NCBI RefSeq assembly: GCF_029168945.1 | Contig: NC_083603.1 | Span: 39,928,396-39,992,395 of the forward strand | DNA: 64,000 nucleotides | DNA from: Cannabis sativa | Taxonomy: Eukaryota; Streptophyta; Magnoliopsida; Rosales; Cannabaceae | Direction: 5' to 3' | Part shown: positions 43,579-58,493 of the stretch, piece after piece | Layout: each line of letters begins with the position of its first letter | Position numbering within the stretch: position 1 is the stretch's first letter | Notes under the pieces: generated by a model | Told to the model about the DNA's origin: nothing | Databases searched by the model: none | What the model saw: only the letters and a program-made list of their open reading frames with translations | Made by a program: the position numbers and the translations under genes

Positions 43579-43964
43579 GGCAAAAACGCATGAGGAACAG
43601 GCGTCATAACCTACCAATCGCACGGTGGGGGAAACCCACGATTCGAATTCCCGAAAATCAACGGATCAGATCAATCTACCATTAAGGCGGTGGAAACGTT
43701 TGAGTATCCGTCTGACACCATTAAGGCGCCGCATCAATCATGGGGCGTGAAACGAATCGACCTCTGCAAAAGCGAATCGCTGCATTTAATGCCATTATCA
43801 GACGCACCTCCACGCGCCCCAAGTTCGTATCAGAAGACCGAGGAGGCGGCTGGAGACATTCCTGCAAAAAGCAAATCGCTGCATTAAATGACATCATTTA
43901 ATTTGCCCCCACGCGCTCGAGGCTTGAGCTAGGGAAACGAGGAGTCAACCGGAGACACTTGAAC
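43579..43964. other. Non-coding region upstream of the antisense promoter, element 2
   Basis: About 385 bp, alignable with element 1 at 15649-16037. No gene seen. Confidence 0.5.
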
Positions 43965-44000
43965 AAGCCTTGGTTTATTTTTACTAAGTAAACAAGGCTT
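43965..44000. repeat. Hairpin directly before the polypurine tract, element 2
   Basis: Arms 43965-43977 and 43989-44000 with an 11-base loop; all 36 bases equal those at 16038-16073. Confidence 0.75.
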
Positions 44001-44010
44001 GGGGGGTAAA
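44001..44010 (+). other. Polypurine tract, element 2
   Basis: GGGGGGTAAA abutting the 3' LTR, same as element 1. Confidence 0.75.
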
Positions 44011-44791
44011 TGTTGCTCCAGAATTCGCCCAAAATACGTGGACCAGTCGAGAGGGGACACGTGGATCAGATAACTTGGAAACATTTGGTAAGTCTTTGTG
44101 CGCCACCAGGAAGCGCTGTTAGCATGGGTCCCGGAGGAGGCACCTGGAGTACAAGGTACTCCAGGAAGCTAGTATAGCGTGAAGGCTCTCCGGGATATGT
44201 CAGGTCTCTCCCGAGCAATCAAGTCGCATTTAATGCTGCATGGGAGGAAGCGTGTTGGGACTGTAACACGCAATAAAGTCTGACGGCACAACCCCCAAAC
44301 AGCAGCGCTACAGTAATGATCATTTAAGTCTAGCGACGGCTACTCTGCGAAGAGTCACGTCAATCACAAGGCAAAAAGGACATCCTTCATAAAAGCCCTA
44401 CAGCACCTAGGGATTTGACCATGCATCACCCATGGTATATTCATCGGAAATGCCCAACTTTATGGATACTTACAGACACATGTGTAAGAACAATTCTAGG
44501 GATTACCCCACCAAAACACTATAAATACCCCCTCAAAGCTCATTTAATGGGGTCGAGAATCTTGGTTTGCAAAAGAGCAAGAAGAGAAAATACTCACCAA
44601 GAACATTCTCTGTATTTAAGAGAAAAACATTCTCTCAAGTGTAGAATCTGTATTAAATACATCCATTAATAACAGAGGCTCGTGGACTAAGGCTCATTAA
44701 CGCCCCAACCACGTAAAAAATCTTCATCTCACTTTCTTACAGCTCTTTATTATAATTACATTTTAATAGTTGCCGAAAACCTCGGTCAACA
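44011..44791 (+). repeat. 3' LTR of element 2
   Basis: 781 bp with five substitutions relative to the 5' LTR (at 44088, 44280, 44368, 44488 and 44759). Followed by GGAAC at 44792-44796. Confidence 0.97.
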
Positions 44792-47700
44792 GGAACCAAA
44801 ACAGGAAGTTGACCGGGAATGGAACTAGGACTTGGACTTGGAATCATAACTGAAATTGGACCTAGATCCCGAACGGTAACCGGGCCAGGACCCAAACTCC
44901 ACATCAGACATAGACCCAAATTGGGAGCCGTACACGGATCCCAACCCAAACCTGGACCCGAACCCGAACCTGAACTCAGACCCAAACATGGAACCAGACT
45001 AGGGACACAGAACCATGGTCCGGACCTAGAACCGCACCCCAGTCTCGATCCCGAACCCAAACTCAGAAATGGGACTTGGGACCTGAACCAGAACCAGACC
45101 GAGACCCGAGATCGTGATCTAGATCTTGACTCGGGATTCCGGTAACGGGGCCTAGAAAAGACTAGTGGTCAGTGTATAGATCTGGGACTCAGACTAGGAC
45201 CAGAACCGAGGCGAAGAACCAAACCCGAACCCAGACTTAGACCTGGGACCCAAAATTAGAACCTGAACAAGGATCGCAGAACCAGGACCCTAGAACAAGA
45301 CAAGGACCGTGACCAGGACCCGGACCAAGACCTAGAACCGAACACAGACCTAGCCTCAGACCCAAATTGAGAGTGGAACTCTGGCCCAAACAAGGTCGTG
45401 TACCCAGACCGAAACTGAGACCCGTACTTTGACCTAAATCTGGGACCCGATCCCTAACACATACTTGGACATAGATAGGGATCCGGATATGAACTTGGAC
45501 TCGGGCCAAGAACCAGACTGGGATCGAAATGCTGGACCTAGATCTGTACCGAGATGCTGACCAAGACCAAACATGGACGCGCACTCGAGACCCGAACTTG
45601 GACCTGGACCCGAACCTAGACCCAGATCGGGGTCCAGACCTGGACACAAACACGGACACAGACTCTGACCCGAACTCAAACCCACACCTAGAATTAGACG
45701 TAAAGCTAGACCTGGACCCGGACCAAAACTCGAACCTAGACCAGGATCAGAACCAAGGACTTAGACCCAGAATTGAATCCAAACTCAGATCGGGATTGGA
45801 ACTTGGGACTCGGACCCAACGTAGACCAAGACCCAGGATGTGAACCCACACCCGGAGCTTGATTTGGACTTAGTCTGAAATCCAGACCCGAACCCAAACT
45901 CAGACCAGGACTCGAACACCGACCCGAACTCAAACCCAAACTCGAAGTTAGAATCGCAATTGGAACTAGAACAGAACTAGGACCAGGAGCTAAACCCAAA
46001 CACGAACCCAGATCAAAACCCAGACTGAGATCTAAACCCGAACCGAGACTAGTAATCGAACCTGAACCTAGACCGTGACCAAAACCAACACAATAAACAC
46101 AGACTTGGAAGTAGATAGGGATCTAGATACGAACTTGGACTCGGACCAAGACCCAGACTGGGATCGAAATGCTGGACCTAGATTTGGACCGAGATCCTGA
46201 CCTAGACCTAAACTTTACACGCACTCAGGACCCACACTTGGACATGGACCCGAACCTAGACCTAGATCGGGGTTCAGACGTGGACACAGACTCGGACCCG
46301 AACTCAAACCAACTCCTAGAATCAGACCCAAAGCTAGACCACGACCCGGACCCAAACTCAAACCTAGACCAGGATCAGAAGCAAGGACTTACACCCAGAA
46401 TTGAATCCAGACTCAGATCGGGATTGGAATTTAGGACTCGGACCCAACCTAGACCAAGACCCAGGACGCGAACCCACACCCGGAGCCTGATCTGGACCTA
46501 GACTGAAATCCGGACCCGAACCCAAACTCAGACCAGGACTCAAACTCCGACCCAAACTCAAACCCAAACTCGAACTCAGATTCAAAAATGGTACCAGAAC
46601 CAAACTAGGACTAGGACCAGGACCAGGACCTAAACCAAAACCCGACTCTAGACTAGGACTCAAACCTGAACCTAGACCGGGACCCAAACCCAAACTCGGA
46701 CCAGGACTCGAACTCCGACCAAACTCAAACCCAAACTCGACCAGGACCAGGACCGAAACTCAAACCCGAAGCGAGACTAAGACTCCAACTCGAACCTAGA
46801 CCCAAATCCACACAATAACCGGGACCTGGATCTAGAATCAGGAAAGGGACCTGGGAAATAGAACTAGGACCGGGACATAGTACCCGACCCAAACCCGAAC
46901 TTGAACCTAGGACCCAGCTCGTGACCCGGCACAAGATATGGAACCAGATTGGGACACGAGATTGGGATCAAGACCCAAACATGGAACCAGACTAGGGACA
47001 CCGAACCAGGGTCGGGACCTAGAACTACACCCCAGTCTCGATCCCGAACCCAAACTCAGAAATGGGACCTGGGACCTGAACTAGAACCAGACCGAGACCC
47101 GTGACAGTGATCCAGATCTTGACTCAGGATTTGTGTAACGGGGCCTGGAACTGACCAGTAGTCGGTGTTTAGATCTGGGAGTTAGACTAGGACCAAAATA
47201 CAGACGAAGAGCAAAACCCGAACCCAGACCTAGACCTGGGACCCAAAATTAGAACATGAGAAATAATCGCCGAACAACGACCCTAGAAAAGGACTAGGAC
47301 CGTGCCCAGGACCCAGACCCAGACGTAGAACCGAACACAGACATAACCTTAGACTCCAATTGAGACAGGAACTCGGGCTCGGATACGGTCGTGTACCCAG
47401 ACCGGAACTGAGACCTGGAACTGGACCTAAATCTAGGAACGATCCCAAACACAGAACTGGATCTAGATAAGGATTCGGATATGAACCTGGACTTGGACCA
47501 AGACCAAGACTGGGATCGAAATGCTGGACCTATATCTGAACCGAGATCTTGACGAAGAACCAAACTTGGACCCGCACTTGGACCCAAACTTGGACCTTGA
47601 CCCTTACCTAGAGCCAGATCGTAGTCCAGACCTGGACACAAACACGGACACAAACTCCGACCCGAACTCAAACCCGCACCTAGAATAAGACCCAAAGTTA

Positions 47701-50700
47701 GACCTTGACCCGGACCCAAACTCTAACCCAGAACAGGATCAGAACCAAGGAATTAGACCCTGAACTGAATCCAGACTCAGATCGGGATTTGAACTTGGGA
47801 CTCAGACCCAACCTAGACATAGACCCATGACGCGAACCCACACCCGGAGCCTGATCTGGACCTAGACTAAAATCCGGGCCCGAACCCAAACTCAGACCAG
47901 GACTCGAACTCCAACCGAACTCAAACCCAAACTCGAACAAACACTCGCAAATGGAACTAGAACCGAACTAGGACTATGACTAGGACCAGGACCTAAACCC
48001 AAACCCGAACCGAGATCAAAACCAAGACAGAGACCTAAACCCGAATCGAGACTAGGACTCAAACTTGAACCTAGACCGAGACACAAACCCACACAATAAC
48101 CGGGACCTGGACCTAGAATAAGGATAAAGAGCTGGGAAACAGAACTAGGACCGGGACATAGTACCCCACCCAGACCCGAACTTGAACCTAGGACCCGGCT
48201 CGTGACCCGGCACAAGAAATGGAACCAGACTGGGACCCGAGATTGGGATCCAAATCTGGACCCAGGGCTTGGACAAAACTTGTAGTCGGTGTCTGGATTA
48301 GGAACCCAACCCTGGACCCCAACCCTCACAAGGATCTGAACCCTCACTCAGACATGAACCCAGTCCCAAACACAAAAGTGGACCCGAGCCCGTACCCTGT
48401 GACCCAAAATGGGAACCAAAACCAGAAGTTGACCGGGACTGGAACTAGGACTTGGACTTGGAAACATAACTGAAATTGGACCTAGATCTTGAACTGTAAC
48501 TGAACCAAGACCCGGACTCCAAATCAGACCTAGACCTGAATTGGGAATCGGACCCGGATCCCAACCCAAACCTGGACTTGGGACCCGAACCCAAACATGA
48601 ACTCAGACCCAAACATGGAACCAGACTATGGACACAGAACCAGGGTCCGGACCTAGAACCGCACCCCAGTCTCGATCTCGAACCCAAACTCAGAAAAGGG
48701 ACCTGGGACCTGAACCTGAACCAGACCAAGAGCCGTGACAGTGATCCATATCTTGACTAGGGATTCGGGTAACGGGGCCTGGAACAGACCAGTAGTCGGT
48801 GCCTAGATCTAGGACTCAGACTAGGACCAAAACCCAGGCAAAGAACCAAACCCTAACCCAGACCTAGACCTGGGACCCAAAATTAGAACATGAACAAGAA
48901 TCGCCGAACCAGGGCCCTAGAACAAGACTAGGACCGTGATGAGGACCCAGACCCAAACGTGGAACCGAACACAGACATGCCTCAGACCCAAACTGAGACT
49001 TTAACTCAGGCCCGGACACGGTCGTGTACCCAGACAGGAACATAGACCTAGACTTTGACCGAAATCTGGGACCCGATCCACAATAAAGACTTGGACCTAG
49101 ATAGGGATCTGGATACGAACCTGGACTCGAACCAAGACCCAGACTGGGATCGAAATGGTGGACCTAAATCTGGACCGAGATCCTGACCAAGACCCAAACT
49201 TGGACCCGCACTCGGGACCTGCACTTGGACCTGGACTCGAACCAAGACTTAGATCGGGGGTCCAGACCTGGACACAAATAAGGACACAGACTCCGACCAG
49301 AACTCAAATTCACACCTAGAATCAGACCCAAAGCTAGCCCAAGACCCGGACCCAAACTCGACCCCAGACCAGGTTCAGAACCAAGAACTTAGACCAAGAA
49401 CTGAATCCAGACTCAGATCGGGATTGGAACTTGGGACTGAGACCAAACCTAGACAAAGACCCAGGACGCGAACTCCGACCTGAACTCAGACCCAAACTCG
49501 AACTAAGAACGACAAATGGAACTAGGACTAGGACCAGGACCAGGACAAAAACCCAAACCCGAACCCAGATCAAAACCCAAACAGAGACCTAAACCCGAAC
49601 CGAGACTAGGACTCGAACTCGAACATAGACCCAAACCCACAAAATAACCGGGACCTAGATCTAGAATCAGGATAGGGACATGGGAAACAGAACTAGGACC
49701 GGGACTTAGTACCCGACCCAAACCCGAACTTGAACCTAGGACCCAGCTCGTGACCCGGCACAAGAAATGGTACCAGACTGGACCCGAGATTGGGATCCAG
49801 ATTCTGACCCAGGGCTTCGACAACACCTATATTCGGTGTCTTGATTTGGGACACAACCTTGGACCCGAACCCTTACAAGGACCCGAACCCTCACTCAGAC
49901 CTGAACCCAGTCCCAAACCAAAAAGTGGACCCAAACCCGTACCCTGTGACCCAAAATTTGAACCAAAACCGGAAGTTGACCGGGACTGGAACTAGGACTT
50001 GGACTTGGAATCGTAACCGAAATTGGAACTAGATCCCCAACCGTAACCAGGTCAGGACCCGGACTCCAAATCAGACATAGACCCAAATTGGGAGCCAGAC
50101 CCGGATCCCCACCCAAACCTGGATTCGGGACCCGAACCCGAAACTGAACTCAGACCCAAACATGGAACCAGACTAGGGACACAGAACCACGGTCCGGACC
50201 TAGAACCGCACCCCAGTCTCGATCCCGAACCCAAACTCAAAAATGGGACCTGGGACCTGAACTAGAACCAGACCGAGACCCGTGACAGTGATCCAGATCT
50301 TGACTCGGGATTCCGGTAACGGGGCCTAGAACAGACTAGTGCTCAGTATCTAGATCTGGGACTCAGACTAGGACAAGAATTGAGGCGAAGAACCAAACCC
50401 GAACCCAAACTTAGACCTGGGACCCAAAATTAGAACCTGAACAAGGATCGCAGAACCAGGACCCTAGAACAAGACAAGGAACGTGACCAGGACCCGGACC
50501 CAGACCTAGAACCGAACACAGACCTAGCCTCAGACCCAAACTGAGACTGGAACTCGGGCCCAGACAAGGTCGTGTACCCAGACGGAAACTGAGACCCGGA
50601 CTTGGACCTAAATTTGGGACCCGATCCCCAACACAGACTTGGACCTAGATAGGGATCCGGATACGAACTTGGACTCGGACCAAGAACCAGACTGGGATCG

Positions 50701-52794
50701 AAATGCTGGACCTAGATCTGTACCGAGATGCTGACCAAGACCCAAACTTGGACCTGCACTCGGGACCCAAACTTGGACCTGGACCCGAACCTAGACCCAG
50801 ATCGGGGTGCAGACCTGGACACAAACACGGACACAAACTCCGACCCGAACTCAAACCCACACCAAGAATTAGACGCAAAGCTAGACCCGGACCAGGACCA
50901 AAACTCGAACCCACACCAAGAAAAGAACCAAGGACTTAGACCCCGAACTGAATCCAAACTCAAATCAGGATTGGAACTTGGGACTCGGACACTACCTAGA
51001 CCAAGACCGAGGATGCGATCCCACACCCGGAGCTTCATCTGGACTTAGTCTGAATTCTGGACCCGAACCCACACCCAGACCAGGACTCGAACTCTGACCC
51101 GAACTCAAACCCAAACTCGAAGTAAGAATCGCAAATGGAACTAGAACCGAACTAGCACTAGGACCAGGTCAAGGAGCTAAACGCAAACCCGAACCCAGAT
51201 CAAAACCTAGACAGGGATCTAAACCCGAACCGAGACTAGGACTTGAACCCGAACCTAGACTGGGACCAAAATTCACACAATAACTTGGATCTGGATCCAG
51301 AATAAGATAGTGACCTGGGAAACAGAACTAGGACTGGGACATAGTACCCGACCCAAACTCGAACCTAGACCTGGACCCAAACCCACACAATAACCGGGAC
51401 CTGGACCAAGAATCAGGATAGGGACATGGGAAACAGAACTAGGACCGCGACCTAGTACCCGACCCAAACCCAAACATGAACCTAGGACCTAGCTCATGAC
51501 CCGGCACCGGAAATGGAACCAGACTAGGACCCGAAATTGGGATCTGGATCTGGACCTAGGGCTTGGACAAAACCGTAGTCGGTGTCTGGATTTGGGACCC
51601 AGCCTTGGAGACGAACCTTGACAAGGACCCAAACCCACACTCGGACCTGAACCCAGTCCCAAACCCAAAAGTGGACCTGAACCTGTACACTGTGACCCAA
51701 AATTGGAACCAAAACCGGAAGTCGACTGGGACTGGAACTAGGACTTGGACTTGGAATCATAACTGAAATTGGAAATAGATCGAAAAATGTAACCAAACCA
51801 GGACCCAGATTCCAAATCAGACCTAGACCCGAATTGGAACCCGGACCCGGATCCCAACCCAAACCTGGACTCGGGACCCGAACCCGAACCTGAACTCAGA
51901 CTCAAACATGGAACCAGGCTAGGGACAAAGAACTAGGGTCCGGACCTAGAACTGCACCCCAGCCTCGATCCCGAACCCAAACTCAGAAATGGGACATGGG
52001 TTCTGAACCAGAAGCAGACATAGACCCGTGACAGTGATCAAGATCTTGACTTGGGATACGCGTAACAGGGCCTGGAACCGACCAATAGTCGGTGTCTAGA
52101 TCTTGGACTCAAACTAGGACAAGAACCCAAACGAGGAACCAAACCCGAACCCAGACCTAGACCTGGGAACCAAAATTAGAACCTGAAAAAGAATCGTTGA
52201 ACCAGGACCCTAGAACAAGACTAGGACTGTGACCAGGACTCGAACCTAGACCTAGAACTGAACACAGACCTAGCCTCAGACCCAAATTGAGACTGGAACT
52301 CGGGCACGGACACAGTCGTGTGTACCCGGAACAGAATTGAGACCCGAACCTGGACCTAAATTTGGGACGCGATCCCAAACACAGACTTGGACCTAGATAG
52401 GGATCTGGATATGAACTTTGACTCGGACCAATACCCAGACTGGGATCGAAATGCTGGACCTAGATCTGGACTGAGATCTTGACCCAGACCCAAACTTGGA
52501 CCCGCATTCGGACCCGAACTTGGACCTGGAGCCGAACCTAGACGCATCAGACTAGGACTCGAACTCCGACCCGAACTCAAACCCAAACTCGATCTCAAAA
52601 TTGCAAATGGAATTAGAACCAAACTAGGACTAGGACCAGGACCAAGTCCTAAACCCAAACCCGCACCCAGATCAAAACCCATACCGGAGACCTAAAACCG
52701 AACCCGAACCTAGACCGGGGCCCAAACCCACACAATATCTGGGACCTGGACCCAGAATCAGGATAGGGACCCGGGAAACAGAACTAGGACCGGG
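44792..52794 (-). repeat. Satellite block S6, C-rich on top, 8 kb
   Basis: Landmark TGGGATCGAAATG at 45519, 46159, 47511, 49145, 50693 and 52441. Periods are 640, 1352, 1634, 1548 and 1748 bp; the first two are partial monomers. 44820-45100 and 49980-50300 are close relatives of each other (shared variants), a sign of local duplication. No gene. GGACCGGG at 52787-52794 is the MITE target site. Confidence 0.9.
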
Positions 52795-53559
52795 TAGTGT
52801 TGTACATCAAACCGCTCAAACCACTTAAACCGCCCGCACCGCAAAAAAAAATGAGGTTTGAAATTCTTCGCGGTGCGGTTGCGGTTTGAATTTTTCCCTA
52901 ACCGCGCAGTGCAATGCGGTTTGAGGTTTTGAATTAATAAACCTCGATTCAAACCGCACCGCACCGCATGTTTTAAAATTTAAATTTTTATATTTATTTA
53001 ATGAAGCCCATACATATGAGCCCAACCCAAGCCTATAAATCTTAGGGAAAAATCCATAACTCTTCACAAACGCTCTCTTCTTAGCAACAAACCCAAGCCC
53101 ATACATGTGTATTGAAATTTGGAGTAAGAACTTCGTGTTTGTTTTATTTTTAATCTATTACTGAAAGTATGTTAGTTGTACATTTATATTGTTGTTGGAA
53201 TTTAATTAGTTTCAAGTTTGTTATTTTGATTTAGGTGTGTTGTTGAAACTTTAAAAACATTACTGACTTATTGTTGTTGTTATAACTTTTATTAGTCTCA
53301 AGTTTGTTGTATTTTCTTAAGTATTTTGGAATAATTATATTAATAATAGTTTAATTATTTTATGATGATTTCAAAAAAAAAAAAAATTGTGATAGTTCAA
53401 ACCGCAAGAAACCGCACCGCATAATTTTTTGCGGTACAGTTTTTACGGTTTTTTAGTATCGCGGTGCGGGTAGGGTTTGGAAAATTGGAAAAACCGCATG
53501 TGCGGCTTGGTTTGAAAAAATGTTTAAAAACCACACCACCCGAACCGCGAACACCCCTA
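52795..53559. mobile_element. hAT-type MITE copy A in the satellite, 765 bp
   Basis: The right end is ACACCCCTA (to 53559); the left end TAGTGTTGTACA is a decayed TAGGGGTGTACA. GCGGTTTGA/CCGCACCGC motifs cluster at both ends and the middle is AT-rich without a transposase. The left flank GGACCGGG equals the duplication seen around copy B, but the right flank (CGACATGG) has diverged. It sits at the same position of the satellite monomer as copy B. Confidence 0.85.
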
Positions 53560-56500
53560 CGACATGGACCTAGTACTCGACCAAGACCTGAACTTTAACC
53601 TAGGACCCAGCTCGTGACCCGGCACAAGAAATGGAACCAGACTGGGACCCGAGTTTGGAATCCGGATCTGGACCCACGGCTTGGACAAAACCCGTAGTCG
53701 GTGTCTGGATTTAGGAACCAGTACTAGGCCCGAAACCTGACAAGGACCCAAACCCACACCCGAACCTGAACCTAGTCCCAAACCCAAAAGTGGACCCAAA
53801 CCCGTACCCTGTGACCCAAAATTGGAACCAAAACCGGAAGTTGACCGGGACTGGAACTAGGACTTGGACTTGGAATGATACCTGAACTTAAACCTAGATC
53901 CAGAACCGTAACCGGACCAAAACCCAGACTCCAAATCAGACCTACACCCGAATTGGGAGCCGCTCCCGGATCCCAACCCAAAACTGGACTCGGGACCCGC
54001 ACCGGAACTTGAACTCAGACCCAAACCATGGTCGGGACCTAGAACCGCACCCCAGTCTCGATCCCGAAGTCAAATACAAAAATGGGACCTGGGACCTGAA
54101 CCAGAACCAGACCGAGACCCGTGACTGTGATCCTGATCTTGACTCGAGATTCGGGTAACGGGGCGTGGAATAGACCAGTAGTCGGTGTCTAGATTTGGGA
54201 CTCAAACTAGGACCAGAAGCCAGATGAAGAACCGAACCCGAACCCAGACCTAGACCTGGGACTCTAAATTAGAACAAGAACAAGAATCGCCAAACCAAGA
54301 CCCTAGAACAGGACTAGGACCGGGACAAGGACGCGGACCAAGACCTAAAACCGAACACAGGCCTAGCCTCAGACCCAAACTGAGACTGGAACTCGGGCCC
54401 GACACGGTCGGGTACCCAGAACGGAACTGAGACCCGGATCTGGACCTAAATCTGGCACCCGATCCCAAACACAGACTTGGACCTAAATAGGGATCCGGAT
54501 ACGAACCTTGACTAGGACCAAGACCAAGACTGGGATCAAAATGTTGGACCTAGATTTAGACCGAGATCCTGACCCAGACCAAAACTTGCACTGGGGACCC
54601 CAACTTGGACCTCGACCCTAACCTAGACCCAATCGTGGTTCAAACTTGGACACAAACCCGGACACAGACTTGGACCCGAACACAAACCCACACCTGGATC
54701 AGAATTAAGGACTTAGACCCAGAATTTAATCCAGACTCAGATCGAGATTGGAGCTTAGGAATCGGACCCAACCTAGACGAGGACCCAGGACGCAAACCCA
54801 CTCCCGGAGCCTGATCTGGACCTAGACAAAAATCCACACCCAAACCCAAACTCGAACTCAGAATCGCAAATGGAACTGGAACCGAACTAGGACTAGGACA
54901 AGGACCAAGACCTAGACCCGAATCGGGAGCCGCACCCGGATCCCAAACCAAACCTGGACTCGGGATCCGAACCTGAAGCTGAACTCAGACCATAACATGG
55001 AACCAGACTAGGGACACAGAACTATGGTTGGGAGCTAGAACCCCACCCCAGTCTCAATCCCAATCCCAAACTCGGAAATGGGACCTGGCACCTCACCAGA
55101 ACTAGACTGAGACCCGTGACTGTGATCTAGATCTTGACTCGGGATTCAGGTAACGGGGCTTGGAATAGACCAGTAGTCGGTGTCTAGATTCGGAACTCAG
55201 ACTAGGACTAGAACCAAGCTGAAGAACCAAACCCGAACCCAGACCTAGACCTGGGACCCACAATTAGTACCTTAACAAGAATCATCGAACCAGGACCCTA
55301 GAAAAAGACTAGGACCGTGACTAGGACCCGCACCCTGACCTAGAACCGAACACAAACCTATCCTCAAACCCAAACTGAGACTGGAACTCGGGCCTGGACA
55401 CGGTCGTGTACCCAGGACGGAACTGAGACCCGGACCTGGACCTAAATCTGGGACCCGATCCCAAACATAGACTTGCACCTAGATATGGATCCAGATACGA
55501 ACCTTGACTAGGACCAAGACCCAGACTGGGATCAAAATGCTGGACCAGATGTGGACCGAGCTCTTGACCCAGACCCAAACTTGGACCCGCACTCCGGAGC
55601 CGAACTTGGACCTGGACCCGAACCTAGACCCAGATCGGGGACCAAACTTGGAGACGGACCCGAACACAGACACGGACCCGAACTCCAACCCAGACCTGAA
55701 TCTAAACTCAGATCGAGATTGGAACTTGGGACTCGGACCCAACGTAGACCAAGACCCAGGACGAGAACCCACACCTGGAGCCTCATCTGGACCTAGAATG
55801 AAATCTAGACCCGAACCCAAAATTCAGACCAGGACTCGAACTCCGACCCGAACTCAAACCCAAACTTGAACTCAAAATCGCAAATGGAACTAGAACCGAA
55901 CTAGGACTAGGACTTGGACCAGGACCTAAACAAAAACCCGAACCCAGATCAAAACCCAGACGGAGACCTAAACCCGAACCGAGACTAGGACTCAAACCAG
56001 AACCTAGACCGGGACCCGAACCCACACTATAACCGGGACCTGGACCCAGAATCATGATAGGGACCTGGGAAACAGAACTAGGACTTAGACCTAGTACCTG
56101 ACCCAGACTCGAACTTGAACCTCGGACACAGCTCGTGACCCGGCACCAAAATTGGAACCAGACTGCGACCCGAGATGGGATCCAGATCTGGACCCAGTGC
56201 TTGGACAAAGCAAGTAGTCAGTGTTTGGATTTGGGACCCAGCCTTGGACCCGAACCCTGACAAGGAGTCGAACCCACACTCGGACCAAAACTGAGTCCTA
56301 AACCCAAAAGTGGACCCGAACCAATACTCTGTGACCCAAAATTTGAACCAAAACTGGTAGTTGACCGGGACTGGAACTAGGACTTGGACTTGGAATCATA
56401 ACTGAAAGTGGATCTAGATCCATAACGTTAACCGGACCAGGACCCAGACTACAAATCAGACCTAGACCCGAATAGGGAGCCGGACCTGGATCCCAAACCA

Positions 56501-57706
56501 AACCAGGACTCCGGACCCGAACCCGAACCTGAACTCAAACCCAAACATTGAACCAGACTAGGGACACAGAACTAGGTTTGGGACCTAAAACCGTACCACA
56601 GTCTCGATCCCAAACCCAAACTCAGAAATGCCTGGGACCTGAACCAGAACCAGATCGAGACCCGTGACAGTGATCTAGATCTTGACTTAGGATTCAGGTA
56701 ACGGGGCCTGGAACACACCACCATTCGGTGTCTAGATCTGGGACTCAGCCTAGGACCAGAACCCAGATGAAGAACCAAACCCGAACCCAGACCTAGACCT
56801 CGGAACCAAAACTAGAACCTGAACAAGAATCGCCGAACCGAGACCCTAGAAATTGTGACCAGGACCCGAACCAAGACATAGAACCGAACACAGACCTAGC
56901 CTGAGACCCAAACAGAGACTGGAACTCGAGCCCGGACATGGTCGTGTACACAGAACGGAACAGAGACCCGGACCTGGACCTAAATCTGGCACCCGATCTT
57001 AAACACAGACTTGGACCCAGATAGGGGGATACGAACCTTGACTAGGATCAAGACCCAGACTGGGATCAAAACGCCGGACAAGATCTGTACCGAGATCTTG
57101 ACCTTGACCCAAACTTCTACCCGCACTCGGGACCCAAACTTGGATCTTGACCCGAAAATAGGCCCAGATCGGGGTCCAGACCTAGACAGAAACCCGGACA
57201 CAGACTCGGACCCGGACTCAAACCCACACCTAGAATCAGACCCAAAGCTAGACCCGAACCCGGACCCAAACTCGAACCCAGACCAGGATGAGAACCAAGG
57301 ACTTAGACCCAGAACTGAATCCAGACTCAGATTGGGATTGGAACTTGGGACTCCGACCCAACGTAGACCAAGACCCATGACGCGAACCCACACCCGGAGC
57401 CTGATCTGGACCTACACTGAAATCCGGATCTGAACCCTAACTCAGACTTGGACTCGAACTCCGACCCGAACTCAAACCCATACTTGAAGTCAGAATCGTA
57501 AATGAAACTAGAACCAAACTAGGACTAGGACCAGGACAAGGACCTAAACCCAAACCTGAACCCAGATCAAAACCCAGACGGAGACCTAAACCCGAACCGA
57601 GACAAGGACTCGAACCCGAACCTACACCGGGACCCAAACCCACACAATATCTGGGACCTGGACCCAGAATCAAGATAGGGACCTGGAAAAAAGAACTAGG
57701 ACCGGG
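53560..57706 (-). repeat. Satellite block S7, C-rich on top
   Basis: Landmarks at 54531, 55527 and 57061 (996 and 1534 bp). The spacing from 52441 to 54531 without the MITE is about 1317 bp, so partial monomers are present. One monomer has an internal deletion near 54900 that joins distant phrases. GGACCGGG at 57699-57706 is the left duplication of copy B. Confidence 0.88.
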
Positions 57707-58493
57707 TAGGGGTGTACATCAAACTGCTCAAACCACTCGATCCGCCCGCACCGCACCACACTGCAAAAAAAATTGGGGTTTGAAATTCTTCGCTGTGCGG
57801 TTGCGGTTTGAATTTTTCCCAAACCGCGGGTTGCGGTGCGGTTTGTAGTTTTGAATTATTAAACTGCGATTCAAACCGCACCGCACCGCATGTTTTAAAA
57901 TTTCAATTTTTATATTTATTTAATTAAGCCCATACATATGGGCCCAACCCAAGCCTATAAATTTTAGGGCAAAATCCATAACTCTTCACAAACCCTCTCT
58001 TCTTAGCAACAAACCAAATCCCATACATGTGTATTGAAATTTGGAGTTGGAAGTTTGTGTTTGTAGTATTTTTAATCTATTGCTGAAAGTATATGTTAGT
58101 TGTACATTTATATTGTTGTTGGAATTTAATTAGTTTCAAAGTTTGTTATTTTAATTTAGGTGTGTTATTGAAACTTTAAAAAGATTATTGACTTATTGTT
58201 GTTGTTATAACTTTCATTAGTCTCAAGTTTTTTGTATTTTCTTAAGTGTTTTGGAATAATTATATTAATGATAGTTTAATTATTTTATGATGATTTCAAA
58301 AAAAAAAAAATTGTGATAGTTCAAACCGCAAGAAACCGCACCGCACCGCACCACATCATTTTTTGCGGTGCAGTTTTTGTGGTTTTTTAGTATCGCGGTG
58401 CGGGTGCGGTTTGGAAAATTGGAAAAACCCCATGTGCGGCTTGGTTTTAAAAAATGGTTAAAAGCCGCACCACCTGAAGCGCGAACACCCCTA
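57707..58493. mobile_element. hAT-type MITE copy B in the satellite, 787 bp
   Basis: Ends TAGGGGTGT (57707) and ACACCCCTA (58493), with a perfect 8-bp duplication GGACCGGG at 57699-57706 and 58494-58501. Interior as in copy A, by eye about 90 percent alike, with AT-rich core and GCGGT-rich ends. Non-autonomous. Confidence 0.92.

Larger units (their letters stand above)
32471..44791 (+). mobile_element. Tat element 2: complete Ty3/gypsy LTR retrotransposon, 12.3 kb
   Basis: LTRs of 781 bp at 32471-33251 and 44011-44791 and a GGAAC duplication at 32466-32470 and 44792-44796. It has the same gene order as element 1, and protein identity with it is high throughout. The five LTR differences indicate an older insertion than element 1. 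Integrase is intact with a D,D35E triad; gag is cut by an in-frame TGA. Removing the element gives a satellite landmark spacing of 1628 bp, the normal monomer length. Confidence 0.96.

Noticed and set aside
32471..44791. Envelope-like gene (as in Athila elements)
   Set aside because: The only large ORF after pol is on the minus strand, with no signal peptide or membrane segments and a family match to gypsy-type antisense proteins.
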